Below are positions 1-7,987 of a stretch of 64,000 bases of DNA, piece by piece; within the stretch, counting starts at the first letter, position 1; each line of letters starts with the position of its first letter. Under the pieces are notes generated by a model. That model did not search any database, was not told where the DNA came from, and was given only the letters and a program-made list of their open reading frames with translations. The stretch comes from Chryseobacterium sp. JV274. Lineage in GTDB: Bacteria > Bacteroidota > Bacteroidia > Flavobacteriales > Weeksellaceae. Where the stretch lies: the NCBI RefSeq assembly GCF_903969135.1, contig NZ_LR824569.1, positions 1,984,001 through 2,048,000 on the forward strand. Direction: 5' to 3'. The translations under genes and the position numbers were made by a program.

Positions 1-34
1 TATATACAAAATATTGTTTCATCTTTCAAAAAGG

Positions 35-57
35 CTTCGACTCCGCTCAGCCTGACA
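35..57. repeat. REP-like intergenic repeat copy
   Basis: A 23-base unit beginning CTTCGACTCCGCTCAG and ending TGACA lies just past the end of valS. Near-identical units occur at 22102-22124 and, inside a coding region, at 29793-29815, with two differences per pairwise comparison or so. Dispersed copies in unrelated contexts mark it as a repeat family. Its role is not visible from the sequence. Confidence 0.7.
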
Positions 58-89
58 TTCCGACAAATTAACCTATTATTAGGCAATTT

Positions 90-2705
90 TTACAAACTTT
101 TCAGTTTCTCTTCAAGGATCGCAATTTTATCCTGAGCATCTTTCTGCTTCTTACGTTCCACTTCTACAACTTCTGGTTTAGCATTGGCAACAAACTTTTC
201 ATTGGAAAGTTTCTTATCTACTGAAATTAAGAATCCTTTTAAATATTTCAATTCCTCTTCAGTTTTTACTTTTTCTTCTCCTAAATCCAAGTTTTCACTT
301 AAAGGAATAGAAACTTCAGTTGCTCCTACCAGGAAGGTAAAGCTTGGCTTATCTGTTTTCTGCCCAAAATGGATCTCAGAAATATTAGCCAATTTTCTTA
401 CTACGGCTTCATTCGCAAATTCAGAAGCATTGGTATATACCTCAACAGTTTCTCTTGGCGAAATTCCTTTTGTCTGGCGGTAATTTCTAACTCCAGAAAT
501 CAATTCAGCTGTGATTTCAAAGTTTTTAATAACCTCTTCACTAAAGTTATCAGCATTCTTCTGCTGGGCAATAACAAGCGCTTCATCAATACTTCTTTCA
601 GAAATCAACTGCCAGATTTCTTCAGACTGGAATGGCATGAACGGATGAAGCAGCTTCATCAATTCTTCAAAGAAATAGATGGTTTTATTATATACTTCTT
701 TAGAAATTCCCTCTCCATAGTTAGGCTTGATTGCTTCAAGATACCAACCACAAAAATCATCCCAAATTAATTTATAGATCAAATGCAGCGCATCAGAAAT
801 TCTGAATTTCTCAAACTGATCATTAATTTCAACGATTGTTTTGTTCAGTTTATTTTCAAACCATTCAATAGCCTGGTGATCTGTAGCAATTGCAGGTTTA
901 TCTTCATGATTCCACATATTGATCAAACGGAATGCGCTCCAGATTTTCGTCATGAAGTTTCTTCCCTGAAGCATTAGATCTTCATCAAAAAGAAGGTCAT
1001 TTCCAGCTGCAGAACTCAATAAAATTCCTACACGTACACCATCAGCACCATATTTTTCCATTAATTCAATAGGATCCGGAGAGTTTCCTAAAGATTTGGA
1101 CATTTTTCTTCTTTGTTTATCCCTTACAATTCCCGTAAAGTAAACATTCTTGAACGGCACTTCTTTTTTGTATTCCAGCCCGGACATGATCATTCTTGCC
1201 ACCCAGAAGAAAATAATATCAGGGGCAGTTACCAGGTCAGAAGTAGGATAATAATATTTGATATCTTTATTTTCTGGATCTAAAAGTCCTTCAAATACAG
1301 ACATTGGCCATAACCAGGCAGAGAACCATGTATCTAATGTATCCTGATCCTGTCTTAGATTCTCCAGAGTAAGTTCCGGATTTCCGGATTTCTGTTTTGC
1401 TAATTCTAACGCTTCTTCAGCGGTTTCAGCTACTACAAAATCTTCATCTCCTGTTCCGTAGTAAAAAGCAGGAATCTGCTGTCCCCACCATAGCTGACGG
1501 GAAATATTCCAGTCACGGATGTTTTCCATCCAGTGTTTGTAGGTATTTTTAAATTTCTCTGGATAGAATTTCACATCATCATCCATTACCACGTCTAAAG
1601 CAGGCTTAGCAAGATCAGACATCTTAAGGAACCACTGTACAGAAATTTTAGGTTCAATTACCGCACCTGTTCTTTCCGAAGTTCCTACTTTATTTACATA
1701 GTCTTCAGCTTTCAGCAAAAGATCTTTTTCTTCCAGTTCTTTTGCAATCTGCTTTCTTACATCGAATCTGTTTTTCCCTGCATAATGTAATCCATGCTCA
1801 TTAAGATTTCCGTCATCATCCAAAGCATCAATCATTTTCAGCTGATGTCTCTGTCCGATTTCGTAGTCATTCACATCATGTGCCGGCGTAATTTTCAGGG
1901 CTCCAGTTCCGAATTCAATATCAACATATTCGTCTTCAATGATTGGAACTACTCTGTTTACAATCGGTACAATTACATTTTTACCTTTTAAGTGAGCATA
2001 TCTTTCATCATTAGGATTGATACACACTGCAGTATCCCCAAAAATAGTTTCAGGACGTGTAGTAGCAACTGAAAGGAACTCTTCTGAGCCTTCAATTTTA
2101 TATTTAAGGAAATATAGTTTTCCGTTCTGCTCTTTGAATATTACTTCTTCATCAGAAATATTAGTCTTGGCTTCAGGATCCCAGTTGACCATTCTGTATC
2201 CTCTGTAGATCTTTCCTTTATTATACAGATCTACGAAACTTATGATGACCTGTTTTGAAAGATTATCTTCCATTGTAAAACGGGTTCTGTCCCAATCACA
2301 AGAACATCCCAGTTTTTTCAGCTGCTCAAGGATGGTACCTCCATATTTATGAGTCCAGTCCCAGGCATGTTTTAGAAATTCTTCACGGGTAAGATCTGAC
2401 TTATTGATTCCTTCAGACTTCAATTTAGCAACAACTTTAGCTTCGGTAGCAATTGAAGCGTGATCTGTTCCCGGAATCCAACAAGCATTAAACCCGCGCA
2501 TTCTTGCACGACGGACCAGAACATCTTGAATGGTATTGTTCAGCATATGTCCCATGTGTAATATCCCCGTTACGTTTGGCGGAGGAATGACCACGGTATA
2601 TGGTGGTTTGTCATTAGGTTCTGAGTGGAAATATTTATTTTCCAACCAGTAATTGTACCATTTCTGTTCTGTTTCCTGTGGATTGTACTTTTCTGAAATC
2701 TGCAT
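90..2705 (-). CDS. valS: Valine--tRNA ligase
   Basis: Class Ia aminoacyl-tRNA synthetase that charges tRNA-Val with valine in the cytoplasm. The HIGH-type motif HMGH is at residues 50-53 after PPPNVTG, and KMSKS is present in RRKMSKSLGNSPDP roughly at residue 540. An editing (CP1) domain lies between them, and the C-terminus is a charged coiled coil typical of the ValRS tRNA-binding arm. The length of 871 residues fits the family. The start at 2705 (MQISEKYNPQ) is preferred over an in-frame ATG at 2729, because a TATTTTTG box at 2734-2741 puts the transcription start near 2728, leaving the upstream ATG at or outside the 5' end. It is a single gene, divergent from the DUF1573 gene. Confidence 0.97.
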   Translation of the reverse strand: MQISEKYNPQETEQKWYNYWLENKYFHSEPNDKPPYTVVIPPPNVTGILHMGHMLNNTIQDVLVRRARMRGFNACWIPGTDHASIATEAKVVAKLKSEGINKSDLTREEFLKHAWDWTHKYGGTILEQLKKLGCSCDWDRTRFTMEDNLSKQVIISFVDLYNKGKIYRGYRMVNWDPEAKTNISDEEVIFKEQNGKLYFLKYKIEGSEEFLSVATTRPETIFGDTAVCINPNDERYAHLKGKNVIVPIVNRVVPIIEDEYVDIEFGTGALKITPAHDVNDYEIGQRHQLKMIDALDDDGNLNEHGLHYAGKNRFDVRKQIAKELEEKDLLLKAEDYVNKVGTSERTGAVIEPKISVQWFLKMSDLAKPALDVVMDDDVKFYPEKFKNTYKHWMENIRDWNISRQLWWGQQIPAFYYGTGDEDFVVAETAEEALELAKQKSGNPELTLENLRQDQDTLDTWFSAWLWPMSVFEGLLDPENKDIKYYYPTSDLVTAPDIIFFWVARMIMSGLEYKKEVPFKNVYFTGIVRDKQRRKMSKSLGNSPDPIELMEKYGADGVRVGILLSSAAGNDLLFDEDLMLQGRNFMTKIWSAFRLINMWNHEDKPAIATDHQAIEWFENKLNKTIVEINDQFEKFRISDALHLIYKLIWDDFCGWYLEAIKPNYGEGISKEVYNKTIYFFEELMKLLHPFMPFQSEEIWQLISERSIDEALVIAQQKNADNFSEEVIKNFEITAELISGVRNYRQTKGISPRETVEVYTNASEFANEAVVRKLANISEIHFGQKTDKPSFTFLVGATEVSIPLSENLDLGEEKVKTEEELKYLKGFLISVDKKLSNEKFVANAKPEVVEVERKKQKDAQDKIAILEEKLKSL

Positions 2706-2733
2706 AAATTCTATTTCTTTGGCTTGCAATTTG

Positions 2734-2741
2734 CAAAAATA
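2734..2741 (-). promoter_or_regulatory. valS -7 promoter box
   Basis: TATTTTTG on the minus strand matches the Bacteroidetes TAnnTTTG -7 element. It implies a leader of about 23 nt and decides the valS start. Motif match only. Confidence 0.5.
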
Positions 2742-2783
2742 GTCTAAAGAAAAAAATTTTTAAGCATGAATTAAAATAATTTT

Positions 2784-2791
2784 TAACTTTG
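2784..2791 (+). promoter_or_regulatory. -7 box of the DUF1573 gene
   Basis: TAACTTTG fits the TAnnTTTG consensus. The start of transcription near 2797 lies downstream of an in-frame ATG at 2789, so translation must begin at 2834. Confidence 0.55.
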
Positions 2792-2833
2792 TTTCACAAA
2801 ATTTATCTAACAAACGTATTAACATTCAAGAAT

Positions 2834-3304
2834 ATGAAAAAACTAATTGCAGGAATTGCATTATTCGGGACATTTGCAATTGCATCTGCACAAACAATTA
2901 CATTTGATAAAACAACTTTTGATTACGGTACTATTAAGCCCAATGCTGATGGTACGAGATTCTTTACTGTAACGAATTCAGGTGATAAGCCTTTGATTCT
3001 TTCAAACGTAAAGCCTTCTTGTGGATGTACAACTCCTGAGTTCAGCCAAGATCCTATCATGCCGGGTAAATCCGCTAAGATCAAAGTTGGATACAACACT
3101 GCTATTCCTGGAGGTTTCAACAAAATGATTGAGGTTTTCTCTAATGACCCTGTAAACAGTAGAAGTGTAATCTACATTAAAGGTAATGTAGACGCTAATG
3201 CTCCTGTTGCTGAGGCAAAAGTATTGACTCCTGCTGAGCAGAAAGAAGCTGCTAAAGCTGAGAAAAAAGCTGCTAAACTAGCTAAAAAGGCTGCTGCGAA
3301 GTAA
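2834..3304 (+). CDS. DUF1573 exported protein
   Basis: A 156-residue protein with a clear signal peptide (MKKLIAGIALFGTFAIASAQ) followed by one DUF1573 domain, an Ig-like beta-sandwich common in Bacteroidetes. Visible domain marks are FDYGTI, the conserved KPSCGCTTPE and the GGFNK/VFSND segments. The final 25 residues or so are a Lys/Ala-rich tail (KAEKKAAKLAKKAAAK) of low complexity. It is probably periplasmic or surface exposed; no enzymatic role is known for the family. It has its own promoter box and a strong terminator right after the stop, so it is monocistronic. Confidence 0.9.
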   Translation: MKKLIAGIALFGTFAIASAQTITFDKTTFDYGTIKPNADGTRFFTVTNSGDKPLILSNVKPSCGCTTPEFSQDPIMPGKSAKIKVGYNTAIPGGFNKMIEVFSNDPVNSRSVIYIKGNVDANAPVAEAKVLTPAEQKEAAKAEKKAAKLAKKAAAK

Positions 3305-3326
3305 TCTCTACTCAAAAAAAATAAAG

Positions 3327-3354
3327 AAACCGTCTCCATAGAGGCGGTTTTTTT
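3327..3354 (+). terminator. Intrinsic terminator of the DUF1573 gene
   Basis: A 10-bp stem (AAACCGTCTC with GAGGCGGTTT, one G-T pair), loop CATA, followed by a run of T. It starts about 22 nt after the stop codon. Confidence 0.85.
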
Positions 3355-3451
3355 ATTACATTTATGTTTGTTAAGGCAGCAGATGACAGGTAATGGGTGG
3401 GAGGAAGTGACATTTGCTGAAATCTTTGGGCCTATTCCTTCTTAAAATGGC

Positions 3452-3465
3452 TGGGCTAAAGCCCA
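3452..3465. repeat. GGCTAAAGCC-type repeat
   Basis: TGGGCTAAAGCCCA can fold as a 6-bp stem with an AA loop. The GGCTAAAGCC core recurs at 46053-46064 and 54432-54441, always between genes. Confidence 0.5.
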
Positions 3466-3511
3466 CCCCCTATTGAATTATAACAACAACATCTTTTAAT
3501 CTTTTAAATAT

Positions 3512-4381
3512 ATGGACACCAATTTCTCAGATGACTTTAAGGTAAATGGAAAGTTTTCAATAAAAAAAACTTCAACATCTTATAAAGGAAAACTCACCAA
3601 AGAAGATGGAGAACAAATGCTGATTCAGGAGAAAGAAAAGCTTCGTGAACTGCAGGAAAGATTATATGCTGACGGAAGCCAGTCTCTCCTGGTTGTATTA
3701 CAGGCTATGGATGCAGCGGGAAAAGACAGTATGATAGAACATGTTTTCGGAGGGGTGAATCCTCAGGGATGCAATGTGACCAGTTTTAAAACACCAAGTT
3801 CTAAAGAGTATTCCCATGATTTTTTATGGAGGCATTATCTCGCATTGCCACAGAAAGGAATGATTGGGATTTTCAACCGGTCCCATTATGAGAGTGTCCT
3901 GGTCTGTAAAGTACATCCTGAATATAATTTAAGTGAAAAAACATGGTCTTCAGTAAAAGATTTCGACAATAAATTCTGGGAAAACAGATATGAAAGTATC
4001 AGAAATTTTGAAAAGCACCTTTCACAGAACGGAACAACGGTTGTAAAGATCTTTTTACATGTTTCTAAGGATGAGCAGAAAAAAAGGCTTCTGGACAGAA
4101 TCAATGAACAGGAAAAAAACTGGAAATTCTCTGCAGCAGATCTTCCGGAAAGAGCATTATTCGATCAATATATGGAAGCTTATGAAACAGCAATCAATGA
4201 AACATCAAAAGATCATGCTCCTTGGTATGTACTTCCTGCCGACAACAAATGGTTTGCAAGAGTGGCTGCTATCCAGATAATTATTGATACTCTTGAAAAA
4301 ATGAATCTCAAATATCCTACCCTTTCTGATAAAGACAAAGAAGACCTAGAGCGGGCCAAAACACAATTAATGGGAGAATAA
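3512..4381 (+). CDS. Polyphosphate kinase 2 family (polyP:nucleotide phosphotransferase)
   Basis: A 289-residue PPK2-family enzyme, expected to transfer phosphate between polyphosphate and nucleoside mono- or diphosphates in the cytoplasm. The P-loop-like motif MDAAGKDS is at about residues 67-74, and the Walker B-like FNRSHYE segment with the lid region follows. The length and the strongly conserved GGVNPQGCNVTSFK stretch match single-domain PPK2. Which subclass (AMP or ADP/GDP preference) cannot be read safely here. A terminator and a repeat separate it from the preceding gene, and the following gene converges on it with an 11-nt gap. Confidence 0.92.
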   Translation: MDTNFSDDFKVNGKFSIKKTSTSYKGKLTKEDGEQMLIQEKEKLRELQERLYADGSQSLLVVLQAMDAAGKDSMIEHVFGGVNPQGCNVTSFKTPSSKEYSHDFLWRHYLALPQKGMIGIFNRSHYESVLVCKVHPEYNLSEKTWSSVKDFDNKFWENRYESIRNFEKHLSQNGTTVVKIFLHVSKDEQKKRLLDRINEQEKNWKFSAADLPERALFDQYMEAYETAINETSKDHAPWYVLPADNKWFARVAAIQIIIDTLEKMNLKYPTLSDKDKEDLERAKTQLMGE

Positions 4382-4392
4382 TCAGTCATGGC

Positions 4393-4983
4393 TTATTTCA
4401 AAACCGATCTGTGATGAATATAATTAAAGACCTTTGAATGTAATTTTTCAAAGGTTTTTTTCCATGTGAATTGTCCGGTATTTTTTATCTTATTCCCATT
4501 TTCAGGTAATAGGAATGGTATAATTTCCTTTGGAATGCGCCAGAAAACTTCGGGTGGATTTTGCCTGAAAATATTGATGTACAGTTTTAATGTTTCCAGA
4601 TACCAGTCCTGATGCTTATGATAATCATTAATTCCACCTACATTTGGGAAATGATGCAGCTCTCTTTCCAGGATCTTCGGACAGAATTCTTTCCAGTATT
4701 CAGTGGTATAGAGCAAATGCATATGCCATACTTTATCTACTACGATTGAAGGGGAGGCTCCGTTTTTTGAGATACAGCATAAATAAACAAACTTTTTATA
4801 TTCTTCAATGGCAAGCAGACAGAATCTTCTCGTCCACCCTTCAGTCTGAGCTAATTTTCTGGAAAATGGAATGATGACGTGAGCCTGATCAATCTGATAC
4901 GATGAAATCCTTTCCCACAAAGGATTCTGGTCATAATCTAACTGTGTGCTATCAAGTAAAACGGAAGTAAATTTGGGTTTCAT
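4393..4983 (-). CDS. DUF1399 / glycine-rich-domain-protein-like
   Basis: A 196-residue soluble protein. The segment VDKVWHMHLLYTTEYWKEFC, roughly residues 81-100, matches the D..WH.H....YW..C signature of DUF1399 proteins related to plant glycine-rich domain proteins. No catalytic function is established for the family. It is the last gene of a minus-strand cluster with two small membrane proteins whose C-termini are Cys/Gly-rich. In other Bacteroidetes, from general knowledge, DUF1399 proteins are often next to membrane proteins with Gly/Cys-rich tails, which fits this context. Confidence 0.65.
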   Translation of the reverse strand: MKPKFTSVLLDSTQLDYDQNPLWERISSYQIDQAHVIIPFSRKLAQTEGWTRRFCLLAIEEYKKFVYLCCISKNGASPSIVVDKVWHMHLLYTTEYWKEFCPKILERELHHFPNVGGINDYHKHQDWYLETLKLYINIFRQNPPEVFWRIPKEIIPFLLPENGNKIKNTGQFTWKKTFEKLHSKVFNYIHHRSVLK

Positions 4984-5029
4984 GATGTCAAAATTTTAAT
5001 GGTAATGCTAGTTATTAATATAAACTCAA

Positions 5030-5557
5030 TCAACCTCCGCATCCACATGATGGAGGGCTATTATAGGTATAAATTTCTTTTTTGTAATGACATTGAAGTA
5101 ATTTTGCAAAATCATCTCTGTTCATATCCGTATAAACATCTGTATCCCCTAAATTTAATTGAAAATCTTTTTCAGGATACAAATCTACTGTCACCGAAAT
5201 AACGGCATCAATAATCTGAATTTCAGAAATTTCGTTCCAAATCAATTGCTGCTTTTTCTTATGGTTAAAAATTCCTGTTTTGGTGATGGATAATATTTCA
5301 ACAGCTTTTTCTTCCGGCGTTCTCTGTTCCCTAATGCATCCGATTAAGATTTTTACTGAACCATAAAATAAGGCTGATATCAATACAAGTACAATAACCG
5401 AGATTAAAAATTTAAAAAAACTATTACTTGTCAGCAAAAGATAGATTATTGCACAAAGGGCAGTCAATAGAGCAAGTGATATGAGCGTAAAGAAAATAAT
5501 CGCCATATATCCTGGTTTTCTTTGTCTGGATTTATATAAAGTGATTTCTGTTTTCAT
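5030..5557 (-). CDS. Small membrane protein with CGCGG tail (paralogue 1)
   Basis: A 175-residue protein with no family I recognise with certainty; the overall plan resembles STM3941-type proteins. It starts MKTEITLYKSRQRKPGYM, has two hydrophobic segments at about residues 17-45 and 50-75, then a soluble domain with W-NEISEIQIIDA and ends SPPSCGCGG. It is clearly paralogous to the next gene upstream (5580-6110), sharing TEITL, KPGY, ISEIQIID, YHYKKEIYTY and the Cys tail. The start at 5557 is chosen because it aligns with the paralogue; the longer in-frame extension runs into the neighbouring gene. Confidence 0.75.
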   Translation of the reverse strand: MKTEITLYKSRQRKPGYMAIIFFTLISLALLTALCAIIYLLLTSNSFFKFLISVIVLVLISALFYGSVKILIGCIREQRTPEEKAVEILSITKTGIFNHKKKQQLIWNEISEIQIIDAVISVTVDLYPEKDFQLNLGDTDVYTDMNRDDFAKLLQCHYKKEIYTYNSPPSCGCGG

Positions 5558-5579
5558 TTTGTATGTTAATATATTAAAA

Positions 5580-6110
5580 TTAACAGCCACAACCACAGGA
5601 TGATGGAGTAATATAGGTATAAATTTCTTTTTTATAATGATATTCCAATAGCTTTTCAAAATCTTCCTGCTTCATTTGCTTCTGAAGATCTGTCTTGAAA
5701 AGGTTAAGTTTAAAATCTTTTCCAGAATCAAAATCTACAGTTACAGCCAATATAGAATCTATAATCTGTATTTCTGAAATATTTCCCCATTCGGATTTTT
5801 TGTTTTCCGGATAATAAGTTATTCCTTCTTTTGAGATGGTTAAAGCAGGATAAATAACCGGACGTTTTCTTTGTTTTCTAATCAGATAAAGGAAATGTTT
5901 TACGATCAAATAATTTAAAAACATCAACCCGATCCATACCGTCTTATTAAGAATCTTTATCAGTATAACATTGGTAACATCACTGAAAAAATAAACCAGA
6001 CATTGATCTATCACCCAAAATAATCCGTATACAAAGGCAATGTAGAGTAGAATAAGAATATATCCGGGTTTTTCTTCAGGAACTGAATGTAATGTGATTT
6101 CTGTTCTCAT
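5580..6110 (-). CDS. Small membrane protein with CGCGC tail (paralogue 2)
   Basis: A 176-residue paralogue of the preceding entry. It starts MRTEITLHSVPEEKPGYIL, has two hydrophobic segments around residues 17-35 and 42-70, a soluble half containing WGNISEIQIIDSILAVTVDF, and ends TPSSCGCGC. The two genes are 22 nt apart and probably co-transcribed with the DUF1399 gene. A C-terminal Cys-Gly-Cys-Gly motif conserved after duplication suggests the cysteines matter, for metal binding, modification or disulfide formation; this is inference. The start is taken at the shared TEITL N-terminus. Confidence 0.75.
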   Translation of the reverse strand: MRTEITLHSVPEEKPGYILILLYIAFVYGLFWVIDQCLVYFFSDVTNVILIKILNKTVWIGLMFLNYLIVKHFLYLIRKQRKRPVIYPALTISKEGITYYPENKKSEWGNISEIQIIDSILAVTVDFDSGKDFKLNLFKTDLQKQMKQEDFEKLLEYHYKKEIYTYITPSSCGCGC

Positions 6111-6289
6111 TTTAATTTGTTTATACAAATGTGTGGTAACAGAAAAATATAAAAGTTTTCTATTCGTCTTATTTAGTTTCATATAAGTCTTATATTAGAC
6201 TTATACAAAACAATACCCTTTTTCACATATAACTATGAAAACAGATTTGATTTTAAAAATAAAATTTGAGGAAGATTATATTGTAAAAA

Positions 6290-6612
6290 ACGAGAAAATC
6301 TATAAGCCGGATTTTGTACTTCCGAAGAAGTGCCTGTTATTTATCTACGTATTACATTGCTGCAACACTTGAGCTGATTACCCCTCGGTTTTCAGGACGA
6401 GCCGCCCCTATTTCCATTACTGAAAAGAACCGATATACTTACCATTGCACCGCAAAGAGTTTACCTGGTTTCACTACAGCCGAACTGTACTTGCTTTCTG
6501 TTGCACTTGTCCTACCCTCACGGGTGACGGATGTTATCCGCTTTGCTGCTCTATGGTGTCCGGACTTTCCTACCTCCCGTAAAACGGGAAATCAACAAGC
6601 CGATTTTCTCGC
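6290..6612 (-). ncRNA. rnpB: RNase P RNA (bacterial type A)
   Basis: Catalytic RNA that matures tRNA 5' ends. Read on the minus strand, it has the universal core GAGGTAGGAAAGTCCGG near its 5' end, followed by GGATAACATCC, GAAACCAGGTAAACTC and, near the 3' end, the GGGGTAATCAGC region. The terminal helix P1 is directly visible: GAGAAAATC (complement of 6602-6610) pairs with GATTTTCTC (complement of 6292-6300). A -7 box at 6618-6625 places the 5' end at about 6611-6612. A T-run follows the 3' arm of P1. Open reading frames on either strand here are shadows of the RNA. Confidence 0.93.
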
Positions 6613-6617
6613 GGATG

Positions 6618-6625
6618 CAAAGATA
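6618..6625 (-). promoter_or_regulatory. rnpB -7 promoter box
   Basis: TATCTTTG on the minus strand, a full match to TAnnTTTG, ends 6-7 nt before the first base of the RNase P P1 helix. The coincidence supports both calls. Confidence 0.7.
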
Positions 6626-6770
6626 CATAAATTTCGCAAAGAAAGTGGATAAAGCTAAGGCAGCAGAGAAATCTCAGCTGTTAATTCTCTTTGTTTCACA
6701 TTTCTATGATTTTACATTATAATTTTCACCAATTACCACTTTATTATTATCTTCGTGCCATTATATATCT

Positions 6771-7262
6771 ATGGATTCCAGAGAAAAAGAATTTGCGAAG
6801 CTTATTAAGGATAATCAGGGTCTGATTATCAAGGTATCGCGCCTGTATACCAATTCTCTGGAAGATGAGGAGGATCTTTTCCAGGAAATTGTTTTACAGC
6901 TCTGGAGAAGCTATGATTCCTTTAAAGGGAATTCCAAGATTTCCACATGGATGTATCGTGTAGCGCTCAATACGGCCATTACCCTCTTTAGAAAAAAAAG
7001 CAAAAGTCTTCCTACGAATGAGCTGGACATCAACCACAAGGATTTTGTGGAAGATGACGATGAAAAACAGCAGCAGGTATCACTTTTGTATACTGTAATC
7101 AAGACTCTTCCTAATGTAGAAAGAGCCATTGTCATGATGTATCTTGACGATCTGCCTTACAAGGATATTGCAGAAAACCTCGGTATCACTGAAGTCAATG
7201 CACGCGTGAAAATGAACAGATTAAAGAAAACCCTTAAAGAACAGATGGAAAAATATGCCTGA
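6771..7262 (+). CDS. RNA polymerase sigma factor, ECF type
   Basis: A 163-residue sigma-70-family factor with only regions 2 and 4. Region 2 includes DEEDLFQEIVLQLWRSYDSF and the STWMYRVALNTAI segment (about residues 26-75). Region 4 is LPNVERAIVMMYLDDLPYKD plus the helix-turn-helix NLGITEVNARVKMNRLKKTL near the C-terminus. It directs RNA polymerase to an unknown regulon. It overlaps the next gene by 8 nt, which suggests translational coupling to a membrane partner. Confidence 0.9.
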   Translation: MDSREKEFAKLIKDNQGLIIKVSRLYTNSLEDEEDLFQEIVLQLWRSYDSFKGNSKISTWMYRVALNTAITLFRKKSKSLPTNELDINHKDFVEDDDEKQQQVSLLYTVIKTLPNVERAIVMMYLDDLPYKDIAENLGITEVNARVKMNRLKKTLKEQMEKYA

Positions 7263-7929
7263 ATTTGATCTAGATAGTTTAAAAAAAACATGGCAGGAAC
7301 AACCTGTTCAGCCTAAATATGACGACAAGGAGATTCTCCAGATGTTGAATAGAAAATCACGTAATTACATAAAGTATATTTTCTGGATCAGCGTTGTAGA
7401 ATTTTTGTTCTTTTCCGTATTAGGTCTGTTTTATCTTTTCCCGGAAGAAGAATCAGACAGCTTCCGCAAAATGCTGGAAAGATTAGGCGCTCAGGAAGCT
7501 CCGGAAGTAGAAAACAACTTCGGCCATGCTTATTTAGCTATAAAAGTTTTAAGTTTATTGATCACAGCATATTTTGTATTGAAGTTCTACCAGAATTACA
7601 GAAGAATCAAGATTGAGGAAAATCTGAAGGGTCTTATCACCAGAATTATTAAGTTCAAAACCACAGTGAATGCTTTTATTCTGATCAGCATTGTATTATT
7701 GTTGATATTCACGTTTGTATTGACTGCATTCATATTTTACACTTTAAATTCTCAGAATATACAGCCTAGCGGCTCAAATCTTACCATCATTATAGTAGGA
7801 ATTGTTGTCAGTACCTTATTAGGCATATCTATGATCTGGCTTTATTACAGACTGGTATATGGTACAATTATTAAAAAACTTGATAAAAATTTAAAGCAGC
7901 TTAAAGAAATAGATTCTCAGGAAAGTTAA
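7255..7929 (+). CDS. Four-helix membrane protein, putative partner of the ECF sigma factor
   Basis: A 224-residue protein with a cytosolic N-terminus (MPEFDLDSLKKTWQEQPVQP) and four predicted membrane helices, at about residues 38-60, 93-112, 138-163 and 174-198. Similar proteins in Chryseobacterium have often carried unrelated automatic names. No zinc anti-sigma motif (HxxxCxxC) is present. Overlap with the sigma gene suggests it could be an anti-sigma factor or a regulator of it, which is inference from position only. Confidence 0.75.
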   Translation: MPEFDLDSLKKTWQEQPVQPKYDDKEILQMLNRKSRNYIKYIFWISVVEFLFFSVLGLFYLFPEEESDSFRKMLERLGAQEAPEVENNFGHAYLAIKVLSLLITAYFVLKFYQNYRRIKIEENLKGLITRIIKFKTTVNAFILISIVLLLIFTFVLTAFIFYTLNSQNIQPSGSNLTIIIVGIVVSTLLGISMIWLYYRLVYGTIIKKLDKNLKQLKEIDSQES

Positions 7930-7987
7930 TATACATAGGCATATTTCGGGATATAATTATTAATTTTAGCCCACCAAATCTTAAACT

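Noticed and set aside
184..483. Plus-strand frame of 99 codons opposite valS
   Set aside because: Shadow of a highly expressed gene; no promoter or family match.
6314..6652. Open frame of 112 codons on the plus strand
   Set aside because: It lies across the RNase P RNA gene on the minus strand; its composition is explained by the structured RNA.
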